Shown here: one piece after another, positions 8,330 to 16,601 of the stretch
How the letters are laid out: every line of letters starts with the position of its first letter
Position numbering within the stretch: position 1 is the stretch's first letter
Origin: Dyadobacter crusticola DSM 16708
GTDB lineage: Bacteria > Bacteroidota > Bacteroidia > Cytophagales > Spirosomataceae
Length of the DNA stretch: 64,000 nt
NCBI RefSeq assembly: GCF_000701505.1
Contig: NZ_JNJB01000008.1
Coordinates: forward strand, 186,001-250,000
Direction: 5' to 3'
Program-made: the position numbers and the translations under genes
Notes under the pieces: generated by a model
What the model saw: the letters and a program-made list of their open reading frames with translations, nothing else
Databases searched by the model: none
Told to the model about the DNA's origin: nothing

Positions 8330-8900
8330 AGTCTACTTTTTTTTTAAAATCATTCTCCCACTCCAAAACCATTTTCTGTAACAAAGCTCTTGCTCTATGC
8401 AACTGCGACTTCGAAGTACTCTCAGTAATGCCCAACATTTCTGCAATCTCGGTGTGCGCATAACCTTCAATTGCATATAAGTTGAAAACTGTCCGATAGC
8501 CCGCCGGCAGGCGCTCGATTAACTCCAACAGTTCCTGGGCTTGCAAATTCTGATCAGCCTGAATGTAATCGGGTATGTTATTGGCCTCATCTGAGAGATT
8601 ATCTTCCAGGATTCTTTTCTGCTTCCGGAGATAGCCCAGCGACTCATTAACCATTATCCGGCGGATCCAGCCTTCAAAACTTCCCTCACTATTGAACTGA
8701 TCAATTTTCCCAAAAACCTTTAAAAACCCTTCAACCATCACATCCTCAGCCGCCATTTCATCACATATATACCGAAAGCATAAACCCAGCATGCGAGTGC
8801 TGTATTTACTGTAAACTTGCTGCTGCGCCTTGGGATCTTCCCGTTTAAGCGCCTTAACAAGTTGTGCTTCCTGGCTAAATAGTGCTAAAATTTTACCCAT
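8310..8900 (-). CDS. RNA polymerase sigma factor, ECF (sigma-24) family
   Basis: A 196-residue ECF sigma factor. Region 2 spans about residues 23-95 (YSKYSTRMLGLCFRYICDE through GWIRRIMVNESLGYLRK) and region 4 about 125-180, with the helix-turn-helix in YAHTEIAEMLGITESTSKSQ. It lacks regions 1.1 and 3, as usual for the group. It heads an operon with a probable anti-sigma factor and an outer-membrane protein. The 142-bp gap to the divergent murI would hold its promoter, but I find no clean housekeeping box there; autoregulation is possible. Confidence 0.9.
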   Translation of the reverse strand: MGKILALFSQEAQLVKALKREDPKAQQQVYSKYSTRMLGLCFRYICDEMAAEDVMVEGFLKVFGKIDQFNSEGSFEGWIRRIMVNESLGYLRKQKRILEDNLSDEANNIPDYIQADQNLQAQELLELIERLPAGYRTVFNLYAIEGYAHTEIAEMLGITESTSKSQLHRARALLQKMVLEWENDFKKKVDYEKASC

Positions 8901-9006
8901 TCTAACTGGTGGTTTCGACTACAAGATGCTTATTCCTCCGGACGAGGTTGCACGTGCCAATTAACTTTTTCCGGATTTTTATAAAAAATATTCTGTCAGC
9001 TTCTTA

Positions 9007-9014
9007 TAGCTTTG
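9007..9014 (+). promoter_or_regulatory. Possible -7 box for murI
   Basis: TAGCTTTG matches TAnnTTTG and lies 28 bp before the murI ATG. No TTTG or TTG is found about 19 bp upstream, so the match may be chance. Confidence 0.3.
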
Positions 9015-9042
9015 GCGCATTGATCTACTTGATAGCTTTAAC

Positions 9043-9852
9043 ATGCTCGATTCAGCTGCACCGATAGGAATTTTTGATAGTGGAATAGGCGGAATGACCG
9101 TGGCCAGCGCGGTTACCAAGCTCTTGCCCCAGGAGAACACCATTTATTTTGGTGACACCGCGCATCTTCCGTATGGCGACAAATCAACTGCTGCGATCCA
9201 GGCCTATTCGATCAAGATCTGCAATATGCTGCTGCAGCAAAACTGCAAGTTGATATTGATTGCCTGCAATTCTGCCTCTGCTGCTGCTTACGAGCTGGTA
9301 CGCGAATATGTGGGAAGCAAAGCGAAAGTGTTGAATGTGATTGATCCCGTTGTAGACTACATTAAAGAGCATTATGATGGGAAAACAATCGGTCTGATAG
9401 GAACTAAGCAGACAGTATCTTCCAATGTGTACAAGAAAAAGGTAGACGCAATTGGGAAGAATATCCATTTAAAATCCCTCGCAACACCGCTGCTGGCTCC
9501 GATGATCGAAGAAGGATTTTTCGATAATAATATAAGCGAGAGCATAGTTTCAAGCTACTTATCCGACCCTGCGATTTCTTCTATTGAAGCTTTGATTCTG
9601 GGCTGTACGCATTATCCGCTAATCAAAAATCAGATCAGCAAATTCTATGGAGAAGGTGTGGAAATTCTCGATACTTCTGAAATCGTAGCCCATTCACTTC
9701 GTGCGTGGCTGGAACAACATTATCTTGTCAATGAAAAAGGAAGCGGGAATCGCCAGTTCTATGTGTCCGATTATACTTTATCATTTGAGCAATCAACATC
9801 TATTTTCTTCGGAAAACAGATTCAGCTCGAACACTACCCGCTTTGGGAATAG
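9043..9852 (+). CDS. murI: Glutamate racemase
   Basis: A 269-residue glutamate racemase that turns L-glutamate into the D-glutamate of peptidoglycan. The family marks are all present: FDSGIGGMTV near residue 11, the first catalytic Cys in ACNSAS (C75) and the second in GCTHYPL (C188), plus PYGDK near 44. It is cofactor-independent and cytoplasmic. It is divergent from the sigma operon and convergent with the following glycosidase, with only 2 bp between the two stop codons. Confidence 0.96.
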   Translation: MLDSAAPIGIFDSGIGGMTVASAVTKLLPQENTIYFGDTAHLPYGDKSTAAIQAYSIKICNMLLQQNCKLILIACNSASAAAYELVREYVGSKAKVLNVIDPVVDYIKEHYDGKTIGLIGTKQTVSSNVYKKKVDAIGKNIHLKSLATPLLAPMIEEGFFDNNISESIVSSYLSDPAISSIEALILGCTHYPLIKNQISKFYGEGVEILDTSEIVAHSLRAWLEQHYLVNEKGSGNRQFYVSDYTLSFEQSTSIFFGKQIQLEHYPLWE

Positions 9853-9854
9853 CA

Positions 9855-12377
9855 TTATCTGTAAAATAGTCGAACAGGTGTAAGTAAGCCTGACGGCATT
9901 GGTTTCCAGCTTTTTGCGTCAAATTTCTTATAAGTAATGTCGACGATATTGATATCCTGAAATTTCTTCCAATCAGGCTGCTGCGTATCGCGGAGCCGCA
10001 TGTAATTTGATGAAAGGTTGGTTACTTCAATTTCAAGAACGTTACGCTTCGCTTTTAAAACACCCGATGGAATTACTGCTATAAACGGAACAGACCAAAA
10101 TGTACCGAGATCCTTCCCATTGATTTTTACACGGGCCGACTCCCGCACATCTCCCAAGTCGAGTTCAAGCGACTCGCTCCTCAGCACTTCGGCTGGTAAA
10201 TTGAAATCGATCTGGTATCTGGCTTTACCTGAAAAATATTCAGCAGAATCTGGCAAACTTGTCCAGGAGTTCAGTTCTGTAAGTTTTGCAGCAGCGGGCA
10301 CGGTTGGTTTCCCTGTAACGAATGTTAGTTCCCAGTTTCCTTTTATTTCAAAAGTGCGAGCTGGCTTGTTTGGCACAACATGCGCAACTAACTGGCTGCC
10401 CGCTTCCAGGAAGCAGGATTGCCCCGGCAATAACTTCAGGTATATCTCGGCTTGTTCACCTGAGCCCCTTTGCACAAGCGCAGAGCGGCCATTCATAGGA
10501 TCAAATTTTTGAAACGGCCCGCTTGCGTTTAGTTTCAACCATCCTTCCTGAAATATGTTAGACAGGTTTGCTACAAAGTAAACCGGCTGTCCATTTTGGT
10601 TTTTCTTTTTAATAAACGTCAAACCCTTCTGCGCCATTTCTTCCGGAACAATGCCGATTTCAGCTAATGAACGATTCAGATTTGTTGCAATCTGTACGGT
10701 TTTGACGTCTTTAAGCTTAACTAAAATCTTCTGGAAGTTTGACTGTACATTATTGTGATCCTGAAACCCCGTAGCTGTGGCAGGGAGCTGCTTTTCGAAA
10801 ACAATTTTAGCCCCCGCCTCCGCTAGTCGTTGTAATTTTAAGAGTGTCGATTCCGGCATATAAGTACTTGCCGGAACTACAATTGCCTTGTACTCCGCAT
10901 TTCCGGATGATAATGTGCCTGATGCTGTTATTTTCAGCTGTTGCAGTTGAAGATCAGAAACAAAGTCAAAGGAGTAGCCTTCTTTCCAGAGTTTTTCAGA
11001 CAATTGGCCAAAAGGCAGACCAAGCAGCCAGCGATCAACGTGATGAACTTCCAATAAATGTACATTACCTGAAGACTTTGACTTTGTAGCCCACAAATCA
11101 TGAATGGGAAAATAGACCAGCAGATCATTGTCCGGCTTCGTATTTTGGAGAATACTTTGACATTTCTCTACATAATGATTTAGTAGAGGGAATTCACCAA
11201 CGAAATGAGAACTTGGGCCAAAGTTGGTTGATGCATAGAATAGCCAGCCCGGGTAGGGTTCATTTTGAGGTGAATAGTTGGTTCCGTGATAAAAAACATG
11301 GTTAATCCCCGCAGTAAACAGCTCGTCGATTTGCGGTTTGATCTGAGATAGGGATACTTTGAAGTGATTCGCAAGCCAGGTGCCAGTTTCGGAGCTAACC
11401 AGCTGCTTTCCATTCAAATGGGCAGCAGAGGATGCAAATTTCATTGCGAGCGGATTTGGCGTTCCGAATTGTTCAATGGAATAATCGGGATCAATGCGCA
11501 CGCCAGGAATGTCAAAGCGACTGGTCCCGAATGATTCTGTTTCCGGAATGTCTGCAGCGGCGTACAAGTCGAGCAAATTTCCTGGTGATCCGTGTGCCTG
11601 GTACCGAGTAAAAAATCCATGCTCCCGGCTCCATTTCGTCCAGGGCAATGCATATCTCTCCAGCAGCAATTCTGCCAGGGTTTGATGATAATCAATGCGG
11701 ATTAATGTACTGTCAACATTATTCGTTGAGTCAGATATTGCAGTTAAATGTGAATTCAAATTATATCCCCGCCTTTTTGTAAACTGATCTGCAAGATCAT
11801 CTGTCCAATTAGCTCCATAAGCTTCGTATGAGTCCATGTACATAGACCGGGGAAGCGCTTTGATATTCTTGAAAGCAGAATCAAACCTCGTCAGATATCG
11901 CGGCATTGCGTCGGCGTGAAATGGATCCAGAACATAGCCTTCACCGCCAGGTGCAGCGCGCTTTACTTTTTGGCCGGTAGGCACCACTCTCATCCTGCCG
12001 TCAACAACCGACATATTTTTAGCTGCGAGCGCCAGGTCAACGTTAGGCCCTCCAAATGGCCAGCCCGTACCTGTGGTCAGGTCCACACCTAAGCCGAGCC
12101 GCCTTCCTTCGTTAACCGTAAATTGCATTGCATCGAGCCAGTCCGGCGACAAGAATGGAATTGCCTGCTGTTCCCGTCCTTTTACTCCGTAAATAGGAAT
12201 AATGTGAACGCCTCCAATGCCAGAATTCTTAAAGTACTGAAGCTGTGCAGCTATATCCTTTTTTGTGACCGTACTGCCCATCCACCACCAGTAGGTCCAA
12301 GGCTTAGCCGTTGATAGAGATTGCGCCTGCGCACCCAGACTTGTTAATATAATAAGTAGAAAAACGAACTTTCGCAT
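9855..12377 (-). CDS. Secreted glycoside hydrolase, GH106-like (alpha-L-rhamnosidase type)
   Basis: An 840-residue exported protein. Residues 1-18 form a signal peptide ending AQA-QS. The mature N-terminus carries PWTYWWWMGSTVTKKDI and GIGGVHIIPIYGVKG, the start of the TIM-barrel domain of the GH106 family. The C-terminal 150 residues (ARYQIDF, SARVKINGKDLGTFW) resemble a galactose-binding beta-sandwich as in GH2-type enzymes. Characterised GH106 members remove terminal L-rhamnose from plant glycans; the exact substrate here is not known. It stands alone, without a SusC/SusD pair or other glycosidases next to it, so it is not in a typical polysaccharide utilisation locus. I did not assign catalytic glutamates. 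Confidence 0.75.
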   Translation of the reverse strand: MRKFVFLLIILTSLGAQAQSLSTAKPWTYWWWMGSTVTKKDIAAQLQYFKNSGIGGVHIIPIYGVKGREQQAIPFLSPDWLDAMQFTVNEGRRLGLGVDLTTGTGWPFGGPNVDLALAAKNMSVVDGRMRVVPTGQKVKRAAPGGEGYVLDPFHADAMPRYLTRFDSAFKNIKALPRSMYMDSYEAYGANWTDDLADQFTKRRGYNLNSHLTAISDSTNNVDSTLIRIDYHQTLAELLLERYALPWTKWSREHGFFTRYQAHGSPGNLLDLYAAADIPETESFGTSRFDIPGVRIDPDYSIEQFGTPNPLAMKFASSAAHLNGKQLVSSETGTWLANHFKVSLSQIKPQIDELFTAGINHVFYHGTNYSPQNEPYPGWLFYASTNFGPSSHFVGEFPLLNHYVEKCQSILQNTKPDNDLLVYFPIHDLWATKSKSSGNVHLLEVHHVDRWLLGLPFGQLSEKLWKEGYSFDFVSDLQLQQLKITASGTLSSGNAEYKAIVVPASTYMPESTLLKLQRLAEAGAKIVFEKQLPATATGFQDHNNVQSNFQKILVKLKDVKTVQIATNLNRSLAEIGIVPEEMAQKGLTFIKKKNQNGQPVYFVANLSNIFQEGWLKLNASGPFQKFDPMNGRSALVQRGSGEQAEIYLKLLPGQSCFLEAGSQLVAHVVPNKPARTFEIKGNWELTFVTGKPTVPAAAKLTELNSWTSLPDSAEYFSGKARYQIDFNLPAEVLRSESLELDLGDVRESARVKINGKDLGTFWSVPFIAVIPSGVLKAKRNVLEIEVTNLSSNYMRLRDTQQPDWKKFQDINIVDITYKKFDAKSWKPMPSGLLTPVRLFYR

Positions 12378-12453
12378 GAGTGACTTTTCTGATTAAAGGC
12401 GAAGAAGCCGTTTTCTACGCAACTCAGAAGAAGGTTTTAACACCCTGAGAAAC

Positions 12454-12482
12454 AAAAAAAAGCGAGACCTGATTGGCTTCGC
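12454..12482 (-). terminator. Probable terminator of the respiratory gene train
   Basis: On the minus strand GCGAAGCC (12482-12475), loop AATCA and GGTCTCGC (12469-12462) pair with a 2-base internal mismatch, and eight T residues follow (12461-12454). It lies 28 bp after the last gene of the act-cta series. Confidence 0.65.
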
Positions 12483-12510
12483 CTTCTCGATATGTGGTAA
12501 GTTTTAGTAT

Positions 12511-12789
12511 CTATTGAAAAGCCTGCTTCACCCGGGAAGTAACAAACTGTCTCTCCTCTCTGGCGCGCTTGCTGCTTTTGTACCAGAAATATCCGATCGC
12601 AGCAACTAGCAGGTAAGGCATTACAAAGAGGTACATTATGCCTGTGTTCAAACCTACGCCTACATTATTTCTTCCGTTACCCATTGAGCTTTCAACCGAA
12701 CCCCGGCACATAGCGCATTGTGCCCAGGTATCATTGGTCAATGCAACAAATAAAAGAATAAAAGCAAATACTATTAAGAACCTTTTCAT
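12511..12789 (-). CDS. Small membrane protein at the end of the cta cluster
   Basis: A 92-residue protein with an N-terminal signal or membrane segment (MKRFLIVFAFILLFVALTNDTWA), then QCAMCRGSVE with a CxxC pair, and a second membrane segment (about 53-73) followed by a basic tail. The ATG overlaps the stop codon of the DUF420 gene by 4 bp (ATGA), so it is translationally coupled. I do not know a function; the CxxC next to the membrane and the location suggest help with oxidase assembly or copper or heme handling, which is inference. A longer in-frame reading with 48 extra codons overlaps the upstream gene and is not believed. Confidence 0.7.
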   Translation of the reverse strand: MKRFLIVFAFILLFVALTNDTWAQCAMCRGSVESSMGNGRNNVGVGLNTGIMYLFVMPYLLVAAIGYFWYKSSKRAREERQFVTSRVKQAFQ

Positions 12790-13325
12790 ACGTAATAAGG
12801 GCTTATCATGAGGTAAACGATAACTCCTGAAACACTCACATACAACCAAATCGGCATAGCCCATTTTACAGCTTTGCGATGTTGTAAAATGTCGTTTGTA
12901 TACCCAAAATAAATCGCACGCAATACAAACCAAACGACCACTATTGAAAGCACTATATGCGAAATCAATAAAAAATAATACACTGGTCTAAAAAATCCTT
13001 GTCCGCCGTATGGTGTTGCTTCATTAGATACGTGATACAGAATATAGCAAACCAGAAAGACGGCACCCAGCAAAAAAGCAGCGGTCATGGATCTTCTGTG
13101 GCCTGTTACATTTCCTTGTTTGATGAAGTAAAATCCTGCAATCAGTAAAATGGACGTTATCGTATTGATCATTCCAATTACATGGGGAAGCACCTTAGTC
13201 CAGGTACCTAAGTCAATTTTCTGACGAATTCCCAGCAAAATTGCTACCGCTACGGGAATTGCAACTGCCAGGATGTTAATTATACGCTCGTATTTCGGCT
13301 TTTTTTCTATGATTAAAGTTGCCAT
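12786..13325 (-). CDS. DUF420 family membrane protein
   Basis: A 179-residue membrane protein with about five hydrophobic segments, matching the DUF420 (YozB/CtaM-like) family. In Bacillus and Staphylococcus a related protein (CtaM) is needed for an active heme-copper oxidase, so a role in oxidase maturation is plausible. The start is the ATG giving MATLIIEKKPKYERI; its codon lies one base after the stop of the Sco-like gene. Several histidines lie at segment edges (LPHVIG, ILYHVS, LISHIV). Confidence 0.8.
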   Translation of the reverse strand: MATLIIEKKPKYERIINILAVAIPVAVAILLGIRQKIDLGTWTKVLPHVIGMINTITSILLIAGFYFIKQGNVTGHRRSMTAAFLLGAVFLVCYILYHVSNEATPYGGQGFFRPVYYFLLISHIVLSIVVVWFVLRAIYFGYTNDILQHRKAVKWAMPIWLYVSVSGVIVYLMISPYYV

Positions 13326-13326
13326 A

Positions 13327-13941
13327 TTATTGATTTGGCTTGCCTTCATAGGCAAGAATCTTGATTTCCGCCATCAGGCGATCTATTTCCTCGGGATCAG
13401 CACCTCTGTAATATCCTCTCACGTATCTCTTTGAGTCAACCAAGACAATGAGATCCTGGTAATTAAGAAGTTCTGATGCATTCACACCCAGTTCATCTTC
13501 CAAGAAAGTAGTGATCTCACTTCCAGGGTAACGCAACATGCTCCAATCCTTTCCATTGGCGCCCCGTAACGCCGTACTCTGTTTATCCAAATCCCCCGCT
13601 AGTGTCATAACATTCAGTTCCGGGATTTCGGAATGCAATGCGGCGATTCGCTGAAGCTGTGAAATTGCCAACTTACAAGAGTCGCCGCAGTTCTCCGGCA
13701 GATAGTGGATTATAGTGAGCTTACCAGCAAACCCCACCTGCTTCCCTACAAAAATCTGATCAGAAACTGCATGGAAAACTGTATCTCCATTTTGTTTAAC
13801 TACAGTACCTGCGCTATCGTATTCCGCGTTGAAGTAAGGCAGGTCATAATGGTTACGCGCAAAGAACTTCAAAAAGATAAAAATCAAAGCCGGTATTACT
13901 AATGTGATAATCAGTAATCCGGCTTTGGAAAAATTTTTCAT
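13327..13941 (-). CDS. Sco1/SenC-like thioredoxin-fold protein
   Basis: A 204-residue membrane-anchored protein (hydrophobic segment 8-27) with the thioredoxin-like fold of Sco proteins, which deliver copper to the CuA site of oxidase subunit II. The CxxxC copper motif is present as ENCGDSCK (C85 and C89). The third ligand of true Sco proteins, a His about 70-80 residues later just before the LVD strand, is not found; that region reads LLNYQDLIVLVD. This may be a thiol-redox or divergent form. Its place between subunit IV and the DUF420 gene supports an oxidase assembly role. Confidence 0.8.
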   Translation of the reverse strand: MKNFSKAGLLIITLVIPALIFIFLKFFARNHYDLPYFNAEYDSAGTVVKQNGDTVFHAVSDQIFVGKQVGFAGKLTIIHYLPENCGDSCKLAISQLQRIAALHSEIPELNVMTLAGDLDKQSTALRGANGKDWSMLRYPGSEITTFLEDELGVNASELLNYQDLIVLVDSKRYVRGYYRGADPEEIDRLMAEIKILAYEGKPNQ

Positions 13942-13950
13942 TAGAAATTC

Positions 13951-14280
13951 TTAACTAAATACAGCTTCAAAAATTGCGTTTCCTTCAAGAAGGAGGGCAA
14001 GGATAAGCCACATAACAAACAGGATCGGAACGAGGATGGACCAGATCAAAGACTTTGTCTCATGCTTTAAGTGCATGAATTCGCCTACGATATAGAAAGC
14101 CTTAACGATGGTCATGACAATGAAGATCGACACTTTCAAAATTCCGTGAGGAACTGTGAATGCGATCAAGAACTCCAGAGCTGTCAGAATTAACAGGATC
14201 CAGAATGTCTTCATGATCGCTTTGCGTTGCTCTGCGCCTGCGTTTGGATCCTGATTATGGATATGATGTGCGTCCGCCAT
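13951..14280 (-). CDS. Cytochrome c oxidase subunit IV-like protein
   Basis: A 109-residue protein with a His-rich N-terminus and three membrane segments (about 25-42, 45-68 and 77-99), as in the prokaryotic subunit IV (CyoD/CtaF type) family. The FMHLKHETKS stretch between segments 2 and 3 is typical. Small subunit IV proteins stabilise the heme-copper oxidase core. It follows the second subunit III gene by 32 bp. Confidence 0.85.
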   Translation of the reverse strand: MADAHHIHNQDPNAGAEQRKAIMKTFWILLILTALEFLIAFTVPHGILKVSIFIVMTIVKAFYIVGEFMHLKHETKSLIWSILVPILFVMWLILALLLEGNAIFEAVFS

Positions 14281-14312
14281 TTTTATCTTAAATAATTAAA
14301 GAAGATTTTAAA

Positions 14313-15083
14313 CTAAACCAGATAGAAGAATGTAAACACAAACACCCAAACCAGATCTACAAAGTGCCAGTAAAGACCTACTTTTTCGACCATTTCGTAG
14401 CTTCCTCTTTTGTCATAAAAACCAGTAGCAGCCCGGAAGAAAATTAGAATGTTCAATATAACACCACTAAAAACGTGTGTTCCGTGGAAACCGGTGATGA
14501 AGAAGAAGAAGTCCGCAAATGCAGGAGGACCATATTGGTTTTCATGCAAATTAGCCCCAAATATCGTTTTCTCTACCCAGGTTCCGTTCTCAATTACTTT
14601 CATCACACTTCCTGTATCTGTTCCGTGGATAAAGTGAGACCATTCCCAAGCCTGGCACCCCAAGAAGGTAAAACCGCCTAAAATTGTCCAAAGCATGTAC
14701 TTTTCGACATTCGCTTTGTCCATTCTATGGCCTGCTTCAACCGCAAGCACCATAGTAACACTACTTGCAATTAGGATAAAGGTCATTATACCAACAAACA
14801 CCAAAGGCAGCGATATCCCGTGCAGGAAGGGTACCGCTTCGTATACTCTTTCTGGAACTGGCCAGTACATATTCGAGAATGTAAAATCCTCTCTGTTTCC
14901 CTCGAATGCCGGAAAACTAAACCGGGCTGTACCATAAGCCACCAAGAGGGCGGAGAAAGTAAAGGTATCGGAGATGAGGAAAAACCACATCATCAGTTTT
15001 CCGTAACTTGCTTTCATGGGCTCTATCCCCCCCAACCACATTTTGGGTTCCACAGCACCAGGTGTTGTTACATTTGCAGCCAT
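14313..15083 (-). CDS. ctaE: Cytochrome c oxidase subunit III (longer copy)
   Basis: A 256-residue subunit III-type protein with seven predicted membrane segments. Typical features are WFFLISDTFTFSALLVAY in the first segment, FFFITGFHGTHVFSG in the middle and the terminal YWHFVDLVWVFVF. Subunit III does not bind redox centres but supports proton uptake and stability of subunit I. A second, shorter subunit III gene (195 aa) lies 15 bp upstream. An extended loop between membrane segments (around EWSHFIHGTDTGSVMKVIEN) accounts for the greater length. Confidence 0.9.
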   Translation of the reverse strand: MAANVTTPGAVEPKMWLGGIEPMKASYGKLMMWFFLISDTFTFSALLVAYGTARFSFPAFEGNREDFTFSNMYWPVPERVYEAVPFLHGISLPLVFVGIMTFILIASSVTMVLAVEAGHRMDKANVEKYMLWTILGGFTFLGCQAWEWSHFIHGTDTGSVMKVIENGTWVEKTIFGANLHENQYGPPAFADFFFFITGFHGTHVFSGVILNILIFFRAATGFYDKRGSYEMVEKVGLYWHFVDLVWVFVFTFFYLV

Positions 15084-15098
15084 TGGTAAATAATATAA

Positions 15099-15686
15099 TT
15101 AATTAAAAGTCAATAAAAATACAAAAAGGTATAACCAGAGGATATCTAAAAAATGCCAGTAAGTCGCACAAATCTGAATTCTCCTTAGATTCTTCTTGTG
15201 TACTCTCATTTTAAATGCCGCAGTCAGCGAAACGAATAACACAATCAGACCCGTAATAATGTGAAATCCGTGCAATCCGGTAAACACATAAAAAAACGAT
15301 CCCGAAGGGTTTCCAACGAAATAAACGTTCATTTCGACCAGCTTTCTCCACCCTTCAAACTGCATCCAAAGGAAAAGCAGGCCGAGTACAAAAGTAATAG
15401 AAATTGCTATTTTCAATTGTTTGAACTGATCTTTTTTTGCCGATATATAGGCCCATTGCATTGCCATACTGCTTATTAACAGAACTCCCGTGCTATACCA
15501 AAAAATACGTGGCATTTCGAATTCTAGCCAGTTACCCTCTGCTCTCCTTACCAGGTATGCACTTGTTTGAGAAGCAAAAAGCATAATAATCGTCACCAGG
15601 AACAACCACAATATAAATTTGATCGGATCCATTGACAATGTCTCCTGGGGTTCTTTCTCTATTTTGAATTGCTGAACATTTTCCAT
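15099..15686 (-). CDS. Cytochrome c oxidase subunit III (shorter copy)
   Basis: A 195-residue heme-copper oxidase subunit III with about five membrane segments. YVFTGLHGFHIITGL and the end ATYWHFLDILWLYLF are the usual marks. It follows ctaB by 21 bp and precedes the longer paralogue. The two copies are only distantly alike, so they are not a recent duplication; two subunit III genes are commonly seen in act-cta loci of Bacteroidota. Confidence 0.88.
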   Translation of the reverse strand: MENVQQFKIEKEPQETLSMDPIKFILWLFLVTIIMLFASQTSAYLVRRAEGNWLEFEMPRIFWYSTGVLLISSMAMQWAYISAKKDQFKQLKIAISITFVLGLLFLWMQFEGWRKLVEMNVYFVGNPSGSFFYVFTGLHGFHIITGLIVLFVSLTAAFKMRVHKKNLRRIQICATYWHFLDILWLYLFVFLLTFN

Positions 15687-15707
15687 TTTTCTACACTAAA
15701 TTCAATT

Positions 15708-16601
15708 TCACAATTTATCCAACAAAAACGCGATTTGTACAATCGGCAAGTATATAAACGAACCGAACATGAGCTGCTTCGCTGTCTTGTCCGTGCAGGT
15801 ACGCATCAGGTGAAAAGTCTGAGCAAGGAACAATACACCAAAAATTGTCGCAACGAAAGCAGAGTTGATCCCAGTCATTCCCAACTCGTAAGGCAACCAG
15901 CCAATAGGAAGCAGGAACAAAGTATATATCATGATCTGCAATGTCGTGTCAGAATCCTTCAGCCCGTTTGCCGGCAGCAGCTTAAATCCAGCTCTTTTGT
16001 AATCTTCATCCAGAACCCAGGCAATTGCCCAGAAATGCGGGAATTGCCAGAAGAATTGAATAGCAAACAAGATTCCCGGTTCTAGCCCGAAGTGATTAGT
16101 AGCCGCAACCCATCCTATCATCGGCGGAAATGCACCTGGGAATGCACCAACAAAGACTGCAATTGGTCCTACGCGCTTCAATGGAGTATAAACAAATCCA
16201 TACAGCACAAGAGACAAGAGTGAGATCAGTCCGGTGCTTAGATTGAAAGTGCCAACGAAAATGACCAGTGACGTAACTCCGAGAACAACCGCCCAGATCG
16301 CTGCTTGTTGTACACTAATGCGACCACTTGGCAATGGCCTTCCGGCGGTTCTTTTCATCAACTTATCAAAGTCTTTTTCAAGAATCTGATTAATAATATT
16401 TGCGGCACCTGTAATTCCGATCGAAGCGAGAATAAACAAAATCAGCTCTCCAGGCTTAACGTTCCTTGCTCCAAGGCAATACCCCATTGCACCCGAAAAA
16501 GCGATTAAAGAAGCTAACCGAAACTTCAGCAGCTCGAACAACACGCCCAGCCGCTCTCTCAATCTATCTATACCACTTACCCTCTCCTCTACTGAAATCA
16601 T
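15708..16601 (-). CDS. ctaB: Protoheme IX farnesyltransferase (heme O synthase)
   Basis: A 297-residue polytopic UbiA-family prenyltransferase that adds a farnesyl group to heme B, giving heme O. Both Asp-rich motifs are visible: NQILEKDFDKLMKRT (near residue 67) and DEDYKRAGFKLLP (near 192). About nine membrane segments fit the family. Its ATG overlaps the ctaA stop codon by 4 bp, so the two consecutive steps of heme A synthesis are coupled. Confidence 0.95.
   Translation of the reverse strand: MISVEERVSGIDRLRERLGVLFELLKFRLASLIAFSGAMGYCLGARNVKPGELILFILASIGITGAANIINQILEKDFDKLMKRTAGRPLPSGRISVQQAAIWAVVLGVTSLVIFVGTFNLSTGLISLLSLVLYGFVYTPLKRVGPIAVFVGAFPGAFPPMIGWVAATNHFGLEPGILFAIQFFWQFPHFWAIAWVLDEDYKRAGFKLLPANGLKDSDTTLQIMIYTLFLLPIGWLPYELGMTGINSAFVATIFGVLFLAQTFHLMRTCTDKTAKQLMFGSFIYLPIVQIAFLLDKL

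Noticed and set aside
12511-12933. Longer 140-residue version of the last cta-cluster protein
   Set aside because: The extra 48 codons overlap the DUF420 gene and lack a signal peptide; the ATG that overlaps the DUF420 stop gives a proper signal or membrane segment.
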